A stretch of DNA of 47,788 nt from assembly GCA_013360285.1 (NCBI GenBank), contig JABWCM010000076.1:1-47788 (forward strand), read 5' to 3'. Numbering within the stretch: the first letter of the stretch is position 1; every line of letters begins with the position of its first letter. The translations under genes were made by a program, and so were the position numbers. This DNA is from Myxococcales bacterium. GTDB lineage: Bacteria; Myxococcota_A; UBA9042; JABWCM01. The notes under the pieces were generated by a model. That model was not told the origin of the DNA, did not search any database, and was given only the letters and a program-made list of their open reading frames with translations. This document shows positions 35,490 to 43,972 of this stretch, one piece after another.

Positions 35490-37550
35490 ATGTCGTCCAG
35501 CCACGGTCATGAACCAGCCAAAACGCCGGCAAAACAACCCGCCGCCATTCAGAAAAAACCACGCCCCCCTGTGCCGAAGCAGCCCAGTCCAATCTGGCGC
35601 GCGCTTGCGACCCGCGTGCCCCCGGGAGTGGACGTCGCACCGGCCAACGATCCCGGCGAAAAACGGGCCGAACAGCTTGCCGACGCGGTTACCCAACCCA
35701 ATGGCCTTTTCAAAACACCCGACACGACCTCTACCAACGACTGGCCCATGTCTTCAGTGAGCCCGCCGGAAGGATTGGGAGCCGGGCAAACACTGGATGG
35801 AGGCTTACAGAACTATTTTGAAGGGCGACTTGGGCGTTCGCTGGACCACATTCGGATTCACACGGACCAGGCAGCGGCGGATATGTCGGCATCGATCAAC
35901 GCCCAAGCGTTTTCGTTTGGCAACCACATCGCGTTCGGCAAAGGGGAATTTGCGCCCGAAAATCAAGAAGGTAAACATCTGATAGCCCACGAGTTGGGCC
36001 ATACCCTGGAATCTCCGAGCCGCGCCCAGTCGACTTTGTTCCGCAAAGTGACCGAACCCGATGTAGACGCCGAGTTTTCCAAATGGTGTGACGACAACAA
36101 ACGGGTTAAAGACAAAACCCACAAAGAATTTCCTTGGTCGGCGTGGGATTTTATTCGCCCGCAGATCCAGGACAACCAGATGAAGGCGTTGCCCAAACCC
36201 GCGGACAAAGCGGGGCAACAAAAATGGGAAGACAACTTCACAAAAGCGGAAATCATCGGCGGATGGCTGGCCAATCTGAAATCGACCACTACGAGTGATG
36301 CGGTCAAAGAAGATGCCGAATCCAAAATTTATTTTATCGCCGACACCATGGTGCAAGCGGGGCTTATCAGCAAAGGGATGGCGCAGGCTGCCAACACCGA
36401 TGATTCCCAAAAGGAGTTGATTTACACCCAGGTGCTCAACAACCCGTCCGGAGCCACTGCCGCGGAATTGACAACGATTTTTAAGTTTCAAACCAACGGC
36501 AAAACCGATCCGAACGGCGTACCGTTTATTGAGACCTTGTGTTCAAGCGATGGCAACAGCCTCCAAAAAATGGACACGGCCCGTACCCGAGCCATGTTCG
36601 AACACATGCAAACCACCTATCCCAACCACGAAAAGATAGTCGAAGCCATGGCGGCAACCCTTATTTTTAATCCGGGAGTCCGAACGTCTATTGCCGACGA
36701 AATGATGAAAGGAACGTTGGGCACACCGGAGTTGTTGTTCCAGATTTTACAGCACCCCTATTTTAAAGACCCGGAATACGACGGCGCGATGTTGATCAAC
36801 ACCCCCAACCAGGACGTGGACAAAGACACGGAAAAACACTGGAAAGACGACATGCCGTTTGCTTACAAGTACAAACAGCAATATTACGTAACGTACCTAA
36901 TCGGTTTAGCCAAAAAACACGCCATCGACATCAAACCACCCGCCGATCACAAAATCGCCACATTACAGGCCTGGCTCGACACCAACACCGAAAACATCGG
37001 CCAAGCCGCAGCCAAAGAATATCCGACAAACAACGACGCAATCTTTGCGATTTACAACAACATCGCCGACATCTTCTTTTATCATACCGACAAAAACGTA
37101 ACGCCGGACAACCAAGGTAAACTGTCGAAACTAGGCACCGAGGGAAAACCCGACAAAATGCGAATCGAAGCCGACTGCGACGTATTCGCCACCTACGCGA
37201 TGCGCCTGCACGCAAGCGCAGGGTATGAAACCATAGGATATATGGGCCTTTATCCCCAGGGCAACTTCGTCGGTCGCGACGCCCACGCCGCAGCATTGAT
37301 CCGCAAAAATGGTGCGTACTTTGTCATCAACAACAAAGGGGTGTACGACAGCGGGATTACCGAAGCCAAAACCGACGAAAACAAACAAGACGCGATTACG
37401 GAAATGAAAAGCATCGCCATCGACCAGACCTACGGCGACCCCAAACCAACCCAATGGAATATCTATTACGCCGACGCGTTGGCCAAAGGTGCCCTGCCCG
37501 CAGATTTTCTGTCCAAACCCCAAACCTACCGCCGCACCGATTTGGAATAA
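35490..37550 (+). CDS. DUF4157 (eCIS-core) protein with C-terminal Cys/His/Asn peptidase-like domain
   Basis: A 686-aa protein starting at ATG 35490 after CGGAGG. The N-terminus is Pro/Lys-rich and disordered. A DUF4157 domain follows (about 95-180): LGRSLDHIRIHTDQAAA, SFGNHIAFGKGEF and the metalloprotease-like AHELGH (His167-His171). This domain marks cargo and effectors of extracellular contractile injection systems, although no sheath or tube genes lie in the window. The C-terminal part has ADCDVFATYA (Cys563), RDAHAAALI (His599) and FVINNKG (Asn614/615), the order of papain-/transglutaminase-like cysteine enzymes. It is probably a secreted toxin or protein-modifying effector; both activities are inferred from motifs. 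It converges with cas2. Confidence 0.7.
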   Translation: MSSSHGHEPAKTPAKQPAAIQKKPRPPVPKQPSPIWRALATRVPPGVDVAPANDPGEKRAEQLADAVTQPNGLFKTPDTTSTNDWPMSSVSPPEGLGAGQTLDGGLQNYFEGRLGRSLDHIRIHTDQAAADMSASINAQAFSFGNHIAFGKGEFAPENQEGKHLIAHELGHTLESPSRAQSTLFRKVTEPDVDAEFSKWCDDNKRVKDKTHKEFPWSAWDFIRPQIQDNQMKALPKPADKAGQQKWEDNFTKAEIIGGWLANLKSTTTSDAVKEDAESKIYFIADTMVQAGLISKGMAQAANTDDSQKELIYTQVLNNPSGATAAELTTIFKFQTNGKTDPNGVPFIETLCSSDGNSLQKMDTARTRAMFEHMQTTYPNHEKIVEAMAATLIFNPGVRTSIADEMMKGTLGTPELLFQILQHPYFKDPEYDGAMLINTPNQDVDKDTEKHWKDDMPFAYKYKQQYYVTYLIGLAKKHAIDIKPPADHKIATLQAWLDTNTENIGQAAAKEYPTNNDAIFAIYNNIADIFFYHTDKNVTPDNQGKLSKLGTEGKPDKMRIEADCDVFATYAMRLHASAGYETIGYMGLYPQGNFVGRDAHAAALIRKNGAYFVINNKGVYDSGITEAKTDENKQDAITEMKSIAIDQTYGDPKPTQWNIYYADALAKGALPADFLSKPQTYRRTDLE

Positions 37551-37638
37551 TCTCACCGGTGTTCGCAGCCGGACCAAGGAGAGCCGCGGTTGTGACGTTG
37601 AACCTGTCATCAATACGAGAGATGGGCGATGGTTCATG

Positions 37639-37908
37639 TTACACAATCCGAAACCCCTCCGGCAATCGAGGCATCGCCGCACGCCCCAGCAACACCGCTT
37701 TTCCGTGGCATCCCAGACAGATGGGGTGAATTCTCACGTTGTCTTCCCGCGGTTTGATAATCGGTCGTATGATGCCCGCGACCTCGGTGACGGTTGCCCG
37801 TTCCACCACAAATACGCTGTATTGCACCCTAGAGCCCACCTTGAGCAACGTTTTGGCCAACTTGGTCCGGCGCCTGTCATTCGGAATGTCGTAGGAGACG
37901 ATCAGCAT
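37639..37908 (-). CDS. cas2: CRISPR adaptation protein Cas2
   Basis: An 89-aa protein with the ferredoxin-like Cas2 pattern: VSYDIPNDRRRTKLAKTL, where Asp7 is the conserved acidic residue, then GSRVQYSVFVVERA and DNVRIHPICLGC. It bridges two Cas1 dimers in the spacer-integration complex. The start at 37908 overlaps the cas1 stop by 7 bp; the ribosome-binding site is weak, so expression probably depends on translational coupling. It is last in the seven-gene operon starting at 44527. Confidence 0.93.
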   Translation of the reverse strand: MLIVSYDIPNDRRRTKLAKTLLKVGSRVQYSVFVVERATVTEVAGIIRPIIKPREDNVRIHPICLGCHGKAVLLGRAAMPRLPEGFRIV

Positions 37909-38927
37909 GGGGGTTCGGCCTGAGCCGCTTGTGTGTCCCCCCATGGTGGGTCCATTTCCTCGTCGGGTAACGACGGCTCCATGATTTTCCGGCGCAGTTC
38001 GGTGAGTTCGTTGTGCAACTGTTCCCGCACCGATTTGCCTTGCGGCACCACATCCCCCATCGACGCTTCGAACACGCCCACAAACCGGTGTAAGGTTTCT
38101 TTGTTCATTCGTACTCCGGCGTCCGTTTTTTCAAAATCGTTCAGCGAAACCATCCTTCGGTTGAGCACCGACAACACCATTCGGCTGACCGCGGGTCGAT
38201 GTGGCTCCATCATATCCAACGCCAACGAACTACGCCCATACCGAATCCCATGATAATAGCCGATTCGCGGATCGAGGCCCGCCGTTTCCAGCCGACTTTC
38301 CACCTCCAATGCCAACAAGGTAAAACCCAGGTTCAACAACGCGTTGACTTCATTGTGAGCCGGATGTTTGCTGCGCCGTTCAAACAAAAACGGCGGCTTC
38401 ACCATGATATGAAACGCTTCAAACCACGCCGAAGCAGCAGCTCCTTCCAATCCCATCAACGTGGTGGAGTTTGCCGCAGAATCCAAACAGCCCACCATCT
38501 GCCGCATCCTTTCCACTTTGGGGCTCAACATTTCCGCTGTATCGGGATGGTTCCGCATATAACGCATCACGATTTCTACGTCGCCGCGGATTTTTTTTGC
38601 AACGATCGACCGCGCAAATTCCAGCCGAAATTCCATATCTCCAAACCGAGCATGTTGTGCCATCCGCAAAAAAATATTGCCTTCTTCCGGGGCAACGATC
38701 TGCCCCCGCAACCGCCCCGAGCGCGACAACAAAAACAAAGGAATACGATGTTTTAACAGCAGATGAACCGCCGTAGTCGTGATTTGCGCCGAGCCAAACA
38801 ACAACACCCGTTCCACGTCGTCCAAAGCCCAGCGATCGACACGCTGTTTGTCGATGTTGGCGGCAATCATCCCGTCGGCCCGGTAAATTTTGGCTGCCGG
38901 GTGAGTTACATAAATCGCTTTTTTCAT
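37902..38927 (-). CDS. cas1: CRISPR integrase Cas1
   Basis: A 341-aa Cas1. The N-terminal beta domain ends near residue 80. The alpha domain carries the metal-binding set: Glu in LMGLEGAAASAW, His in GYYHGIRYGRSSLAL, and Glu in DMMEPHRP. It is the nuclease/integrase for new spacers. Unlike many RT-containing loci, Cas1 is a separate chain and not fused to the reverse transcriptase. AGGAGA precedes ATG 38927, and the start overlaps the stop of the RT-primase gene (ATGA). The C-terminal 40 residues are a charged extension. Confidence 0.95.
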   Translation of the reverse strand: MKKAIYVTHPAAKIYRADGMIAANIDKQRVDRWALDDVERVLLFGSAQITTTAVHLLLKHRIPLFLLSRSGRLRGQIVAPEEGNIFLRMAQHARFGDMEFRLEFARSIVAKKIRGDVEIVMRYMRNHPDTAEMLSPKVERMRQMVGCLDSAANSTTLMGLEGAAASAWFEAFHIMVKPPFLFERRSKHPAHNEVNALLNLGFTLLALEVESRLETAGLDPRIGYYHGIRYGRSSLALDMMEPHRPAVSRMVLSVLNRRMVSLNDFEKTDAGVRMNKETLHRFVGVFEASMGDVVPQGKSVREQLHNELTELRRKIMEPSLPDEEMDPPWGDTQAAQAEPPC

Positions 38928-41476
38928 GGGGTTTCTCCTGTCAAGGCACCCGCCGCCCACCGATGAGGGGGAAGCAGTTTGGGCAAATCCGCTTCCGGTT
39001 CTACCTCGACCGCTACAACTCCTTCCGTTGGCCGAGGCAAAAACGCGGTTTCCCGCCTGCCCCGCAAAACCTCCCGCCATTGCCTACGAAACCCGCCGGC
39101 GAACAATACCGGCGTGGGATAACCTCCGGACTTCGCCACGTTGCCGAATTCACATCGGCAGGGCTCCACATCCGGTGGCAAGGGGTGTTTTTCCTTAAGC
39201 CGCGCACAACCGATAGGCAATCCCGTCAACTTTTGGATTTGCCGGTCGGTTTCCCGCACGTCGTAATTTCGGCATTTGCCGACAATCGCGTGAATGGCCC
39301 GGGTGCCCCCCGAATCCAAATGCCCCAACGTATATAAGATCGACAACCGCTCAGCGTGGTTTAGATGCCCCACGGCGGCGGCTTTGTCCGCCAGAAACCG
39401 CAAAATGGAGCATCCATCCATGACACCGGCCACTTGTTTGCCGAATTGACTCCAATCGGGAGTGGCGGTACCGACCTGCCCCAACCCAGACGTCTCGACT
39501 GGAAGTGGAGCAGGTACCAGCGGAGCGAACGCCGCCACCGGAATGGGCTCCCCCATTAAAATGCCGCTCAAATCGGATTCGATTTCCGCGCCGTCAAACC
39601 ACCACAGGCGACTTGGGTTTCCTGTACCCGAATGTTTACCGCAGGGCAACGCCATGGCTTGGTTGGCCAACTCCGGAGCGTCATCTTGACCCGGAAAAAT
39701 CTCGACGGTCACCCCATCAGCCGATCTTCCGGCAAGGGATACCAATCGGCGTAACGCTTGGGCCAACTCGTCTGCCGGCAGGGGATCCTGCAACGGAAAC
39801 CACACATGCATTCCCCGGCCCCCGGTTTGTTCCAGCAATACCCGCATTCCCAACCTCGATGCCACAGCAGCCACTGCCTGCGCCAACGCCGTCACCCCCA
39901 GCACCGCGTCCGCATGCACGGCGTCGATGTCGATGACTCCCAACAAGGTATCGTTGTTGGGAAGCCGGGGGCGAATTGCAATACTCCGACTCCCCATCAG
40001 GTGTTCCTGAACATCGGCGGGACCGGGAGGACGGTCCACCCAGGCGTAATCCCGGTCCCCCGAATTGGCTGTGGACAGGTCGGCCATTTCAAATCCATCT
40101 TGACCTGCACAAAACAACGCAAGAAAAACGTCGATCCGTTCTTCTTCCACCACCGGCACCCCTTCCGGGTCTTCATCCGGTACGGCAACAACAGTTTGCA
40201 GGGTCATCGCCTGAAAAAACCGTTGTTCGGCTTCGGCAAATTGGCCGGCGATGGCCAACGTTTCTGCCTCTGTGAGCAGCAAATCCGCACCTTCTGGAGC
40301 GCCGCCTTCGAGATCCCATGACACATCCCAGTTCTCGCCATCGTGGTCCATGTCCAACCAATCCTCGCCGTTTTCGGCAGGCTGGTTTGAATCGGGTTCG
40401 GTCGTGGTGGGCTCGTGGGGAAAAACCGATTCTCCCAACTGCTGGATAATCAACTGCCGCAAAATCGGACCATGAACCCCCAAATCGGAATGTTCGGGCA
40501 ACGGCACACGAAAATATTGAGTCCAACCCAAAACCAAGGGCATCAACAATGAGGTGACATCGGCGTTGGGTGTTTTGGAAACGATCTGTTCCGCCCGGTG
40601 TCGCAACACACTGACTGCACCCTTGGAAACCCGTTTTCCCGAATCGTCGAGATAAAACCCGAGCCACTCAAAGCCCAATGCACCATCCACCACCTGGGTG
40701 GCTTTCGGTTTTAATCGTAATCCCAGTTTTTTGGCCTCGCTACGAACCAATTCCAGGGCTTTGTGCACCGTTGCCCGATCCGCCGCAGTGACACACAAAT
40801 TGTCGCAATACCGCACCAACGCAAAACCCGCTTTTGCCATGGCATTGTCAAGCGGCACCATCGCCAGATTGGACAATGCCGGGGACAACGCGGCCCCCTG
40901 AGCCAATCCAATCCCCGGTTTGGTGCGATGGTGGGTCAACAACAATTGAAGGGTATCTAAACACGATGGTGGAACGGGGAGGGACCGAAGGGGGGGCAGT
41001 ACCGCTCGATGGGGAATGGAGTCAAAAAAGTCGCGGATGTCGGTCAACATGACCCACTTTTTGCCTGACTGTACATTTTTGACAACGGTGTCGGAAGCCG
41101 CAAGCGCCGACCGTCGGGGGCGATAAGCAAAGGCCGATGGATGTAATACCGTTTCAATGACCGGCTCAACAATCCCTCGCAACGCTTCAATGACGATGCG
41201 GTCTTGGACCGACGGGATACACAGTGTCCGAAACCGCCCGTCGGGTTTGGCTTTTCTGATTTTGAGCACCGGTTTGGGTTTGTAGGTACCCGAATCGAGA
41301 CCGGTTTTGAGCTGAGCCAGATTGGTTTCCAACTGTTGTTCATAAACCGCGGGAGTAACCCCATCCAAACCCGCAGCCGGACTGCGGCGGGCGATATCAA
41401 AAAACGCTTTTCGTAACATGGCCGGCGAAGCCCACATCGAGGCTGCATACGATACGTTTGAATTAATTGCTGTCAT
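38924..41476 (-). CDS. Reverse transcriptase fused to an AEP-type primase-polymerase
   Basis: An 850-aa two-enzyme fusion. Residues about 10-290 are a group-II-intron-like reverse transcriptase: motif A TDIRDFFDSI (Asp146), motif B LAQGAALSPALSNL, motif C VRYCDNLCV at 221-229, where YxDD has become YCDN, and a thumb-like WLGFYLDDSGK. An acidic, helical linker spans about 360-460. Residues about 480-660 are an archaeo-eukaryotic primase domain: VIDIDAV (Asp516, Asp518), GGRGMHVWFPL (His557), VEIFPG and LPCGKHSG. A Cys-containing primase C-terminal region follows (C689, C734, C757, C773, C775). The GGAG before ATG 41476 sets the start. It probably copies RNA or DNA into precursors for Cas1-Cas2. 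Confidence 0.9.
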   Translation of the reverse strand: MTAINSNVSYAASMWASPAMLRKAFFDIARRSPAAGLDGVTPAVYEQQLETNLAQLKTGLDSGTYKPKPVLKIRKAKPDGRFRTLCIPSVQDRIVIEALRGIVEPVIETVLHPSAFAYRPRRSALAASDTVVKNVQSGKKWVMLTDIRDFFDSIPHRAVLPPLRSLPVPPSCLDTLQLLLTHHRTKPGIGLAQGAALSPALSNLAMVPLDNAMAKAGFALVRYCDNLCVTAADRATVHKALELVRSEAKKLGLRLKPKATQVVDGALGFEWLGFYLDDSGKRVSKGAVSVLRHRAEQIVSKTPNADVTSLLMPLVLGWTQYFRVPLPEHSDLGVHGPILRQLIIQQLGESVFPHEPTTTEPDSNQPAENGEDWLDMDHDGENWDVSWDLEGGAPEGADLLLTEAETLAIAGQFAEAEQRFFQAMTLQTVVAVPDEDPEGVPVVEEERIDVFLALFCAGQDGFEMADLSTANSGDRDYAWVDRPPGPADVQEHLMGSRSIAIRPRLPNNDTLLGVIDIDAVHADAVLGVTALAQAVAAVASRLGMRVLLEQTGGRGMHVWFPLQDPLPADELAQALRRLVSLAGRSADGVTVEIFPGQDDAPELANQAMALPCGKHSGTGNPSRLWWFDGAEIESDLSGILMGEPIPVAAFAPLVPAPLPVETSGLGQVGTATPDWSQFGKQVAGVMDGCSILRFLADKAAAVGHLNHAERLSILYTLGHLDSGGTRAIHAIVGKCRNYDVRETDRQIQKLTGLPIGCARLKEKHPLPPDVEPCRCEFGNVAKSGGYPTPVLFAGGFRRQWREVLRGRRETAFLPRPTEGVVAVEVEPEADLPKLLPPHRWAAGALTGETP

Positions 41477-41813
41477 CCAGTTCTCCATGACGGTTGGTCG
41501 AAATCGACATCGGCAACTCTTCCATTTCCCCATGCCGATTGAGCACAAACCTGGTGGGGGCAAACACCGGTTGAACGACGCGAGGCGGCAATGGGGGCGG
41601 ATTGGCTGCCGATTGTCGCTGAGGCGTATTCACGCGCGCATCACCACGAACCCGCGTTTCCGAAACCCGGGGCACTGCCCCATAGGGCCGGCGTGGCGGC
41701 TGCGGCGCCGTCGCAGACGAGTTCCGTACCATTGCCCAAATCGCCACAACCAATGCGGCAACCGCCAGCACGCACACCAAAATAAGGAGACCTGCCAAAA
41801 TTTCTGGGTTCAT
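41463..41813 (-). CDS. Small single-pass membrane protein of the operon
   Basis: A 116-aa protein with one N-terminal transmembrane helix (residues 5-29, EILAGLLILVCVLAVAALVV) and a Pro/Arg/Gln-rich, probably disordered tail ending NRHGELDDSN. GGAGG precedes ATG 41813, which overlaps the E1 stop (ATGA). Its own end overlaps the RT-primase start by 14 bp. I do not recognise the family. It has no beta-grasp pattern and no C-terminal Gly-Gly, so it is not an obvious ubiquitin-like modifier. It may anchor part of the machinery to the membrane. Confidence 0.75.
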   Translation of the reverse strand: MNPEILAGLLILVCVLAVAALVVAIWAMVRNSSATAPQPPRRPYGAVPRVSETRVRGDARVNTPQRQSAANPPPLPPRVVQPVFAPTRFVLNRHGEMEELPMSISTNRHGELDDSN

Positions 41814-42988
41814 GGACCGCCTCCGCATACCGGGCAATCATCCGCCCGTATCGGTTGGTAGATCACCCTATCCATGGGATTTTCAAAAACCCACGTGTCG
41901 GGTTCCAACGCCATAAATAAAATGGTGCCCTGCTGTTTTCCATGGATAAAATATTCGGACCACAGTTCGGGAGATGGAACGGGGGGCTCGGTTTCGATTT
42001 TGAATTGAGACAAAAACGCCACCGCAATTCGGGCGGCCCATGCCGAGGCGATTCCCACGTTGATGGGTAATGCCGATACCGCCGTTTTCGCCACATCGGC
42101 GGCGTAGGGAATGAGCGTACCCGCACCAAATTTGGGCGCCACGTCCCCTTCGGCTTTGGAACTGCACCAGTGGCACGGGCCTGCTTGCGCATTGGGAACC
42201 AATTCGATGCGGGCACTTTGAGCCCCGTCGGAAAGCGCAACATACAACGCGGCAATCTTGTGGCGAGCGCACAAGCCGTTGATAACCAACCGCGAATCGA
42301 GGGTGTCGGTTGCTGCAATCACCAGCCCGGGGCGGAAGTCGACAAGTAGTTGTTCAAATTCGTCGGTTTGCGTAACGACGTCGTTAACAACACCCCGCAC
42401 TTTGGCATCCGGAACGATGGCACAAAGATGGTTTGCCCACACATCGACTTTGGGAAGGCCGATTTCGGCTATGCCGGCGGAAACGCCCCAGCGGATGAGG
42501 TTTTCTACCGACAAAACGTCGGCGTCACAGGCAACGACCGACGCCCCGAGGCGTACCAGGCGGGCACCGATGTCGCTGCCGACGGACCCACATCCCACCA
42601 ACAATACACGGGTGGAAAGCAGCAGGTCCATTGTCGGCAACGCGCGCACCCGGTCCCGGTAACGATTGGGATTCAAAAAACAAACCCCGAGTCGACGCCC
42701 CTGAAACGAAGCCAGAGGATCGAGGCCGCCGGTGCGGGGTTGTAATACCGGCGTCTGGTCGTCATTACAAAACTGCGTGCCGATTGCTATGGGGATAGTT
42801 GTTCCCCCGACTTCGTCGGTTGTGAGTGTCCAGCGGGGAAACGATTCGTTCGTCACATAAGCAAACAACGGAGGGGGATTTTCTCCCATTAACACGTCTT
42901 CGATGTCGGGGGGAACCAAAATGGTTCCCAAGGGTGCCATAGAACGTTTTTTGATACGAGCCAAATGTTGTTGAAGTGGATTATTCAT
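41810..42988 (-). CDS. E1/ThiF-like adenylating enzyme
   Basis: A 392-aa protein. A Rossmann adenylation domain starts at about residue 125: nucleotide-binding GCGSVG at 132-137, acidic Asp155, the SVENLIRW segment with Arg166 (where E1 enzymes have D..NL.RQ), Lys180, and ATDTLDSR with Asp228. Zinc-binding Cys pairs are at C272/C275 and C385/C388, as in ThiF/MoeB/E1 proteins. The N-terminal 120 residues are a separate domain. E1 enzymes adenylate the C-terminus of a ubiquitin-like protein and pass it to an E2. GGAGG precedes ATG 42988, which overlaps the JAB gene stop (ATGA). Confidence 0.88.
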   Translation of the reverse strand: MNNPLQQHLARIKKRSMAPLGTILVPPDIEDVLMGENPPPLFAYVTNESFPRWTLTTDEVGGTTIPIAIGTQFCNDDQTPVLQPRTGGLDPLASFQGRRLGVCFLNPNRYRDRVRALPTMDLLLSTRVLLVGCGSVGSDIGARLVRLGASVVACDADVLSVENLIRWGVSAGIAEIGLPKVDVWANHLCAIVPDAKVRGVVNDVVTQTDEFEQLLVDFRPGLVIAATDTLDSRLVINGLCARHKIAALYVALSDGAQSARIELVPNAQAGPCHWCSSKAEGDVAPKFGAGTLIPYAADVAKTAVSALPINVGIASAWAARIAVAFLSQFKIETEPPVPSPELWSEYFIHGKQQGTILFMALEPDTWVFENPMDRVIYQPIRADDCPVCGGGP

Positions 42989-43962
42989 AACGAACCTCCG
43001 GACGATTGGATTGTCGGGGACGAACACGTAAGGCGGCGTTTTCGAGTTCTGAATAGGCGGTGAACCCAAGTAATCGGCGGGTCCCCGTCCCCGGCACGCA
43101 GCCCTTCCTCCACCACGTCGGTGAGCCGATGTAAGCTGCTCCATCCGTAACGAAGAGGGATGGGTGTCAGGGGGCCTGACTGCAATTGGCCGGAGAGCAC
43201 CAGGGGTGCCCCCATGGGGTATTCCGGTGGAAACACTACAGAAACTTCGTGGCCACCTCGGACAATATGGGCCGCAAGAGTTCCACAGGATAACATCTGC
43301 AACTTGGTCTCGGCGTGTAGCCGACTACGCACCTCTTGAAGATCCCGTTCGATGCGTGCTGATGTTTCGGGGGGAATCACAACAGGGGCTGCCGTGGTGG
43401 TCGGACCGGGGTTCAACAGTCGTTCCAAAGGCGGAACGGACTGTTTTAACCTATTGATGACAACCGCATCATCGTCGGGCACCACGGCCAACTGAAGGGG
43501 TTCCATCCACAATCCATAACGCGGCATCAGGGAAACACGGAATCCCAACAACAACTCATCGCCGTTGTGACCGGGGGTGCCCAACAACAAATCAACATGA
43601 GACCGGGCGGGTGTGGTTTCGGTGAGTAATTTTCCAGCGGTTTCCATGTCGGTGCTGGACAAAAACGGCAGGTGCATGGGGTGAATATGCCAATCGCCGA
43701 CATAGGTCAGGTTGGGAAACGTACGTCGAATCGCGGCGATCGCCGTATTTTGGTAATGGGCGTCGGTTTCGAGGTGGGCGTACCCCTGGTCGGCATTGGG
43801 ACCGGTAGGAACCGCCACCACGATAAGCGGCGGTGACTGGGATTCACAAGCAAGAAGCGACCCACCTTGCTCCAATCGGTGTTGTACGGAAGTCCGAAGG
43901 GAGCCCAGAATCGTGTTCTGGGCCGACTCGGTAAGATAAACGGTGCGTTGTTCGACATTCAT
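42985..43962 (-). CDS. JAMM/JAB isopeptidase fused to an inactive E2-like domain
   Basis: A 325-aa protein. Residues about 1-150 are a JAB/MPN domain with the JAMM zinc motif complete: Glu40 (LLACE), His92 and His94 (WHIHP), Ser102/103 and Asp105 in the H-x-H-x10-D spacing. Such enzymes cleave ubiquitin-like proteins from targets or trim their precursors. Residues about 200-300 resemble the UBC fold (HEVSVVFPPEYPMGAPLVLSG, then WSSLHRLTDVVEEGL) but have no Cys at the active position, like UEV/RWD variants. GGAG precedes ATG 43962. It starts 10 nt after the E2 stop and overlaps E1 by 4 bp. Confidence 0.85.
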   Translation of the reverse strand: MNVEQRTVYLTESAQNTILGSLRTSVQHRLEQGGSLLACESQSPPLIVVAVPTGPNADQGYAHLETDAHYQNTAIAAIRRTFPNLTYVGDWHIHPMHLPFLSSTDMETAGKLLTETTPARSHVDLLLGTPGHNGDELLLGFRVSLMPRYGLWMEPLQLAVVPDDDAVVINRLKQSVPPLERLLNPGPTTTAAPVVIPPETSARIERDLQEVRSRLHAETKLQMLSCGTLAAHIVRGGHEVSVVFPPEYPMGAPLVLSGQLQSGPLTPIPLRYGWSSLHRLTDVVEEGLRAGDGDPPITWVHRLFRTRKRRLTCSSPTIQSSGGSL

Positions 43963-43972
43963 CGGTCTGCTC

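Noticed and set aside
35490..37550. A CRISPR effector or ancillary protein
   Set aside because: The domains are DUF4157 and a cysteine-peptidase-like domain, it is on the opposite strand to cas2 and has its own ribosome-binding site; nothing links it to crRNA function.
41463..41813. The small membrane protein as the missing ubiquitin-like modifier
   Set aside because: It is a transmembrane helix with a disordered tail, has no beta-grasp strands and ends in DDSN rather than Gly-Gly.
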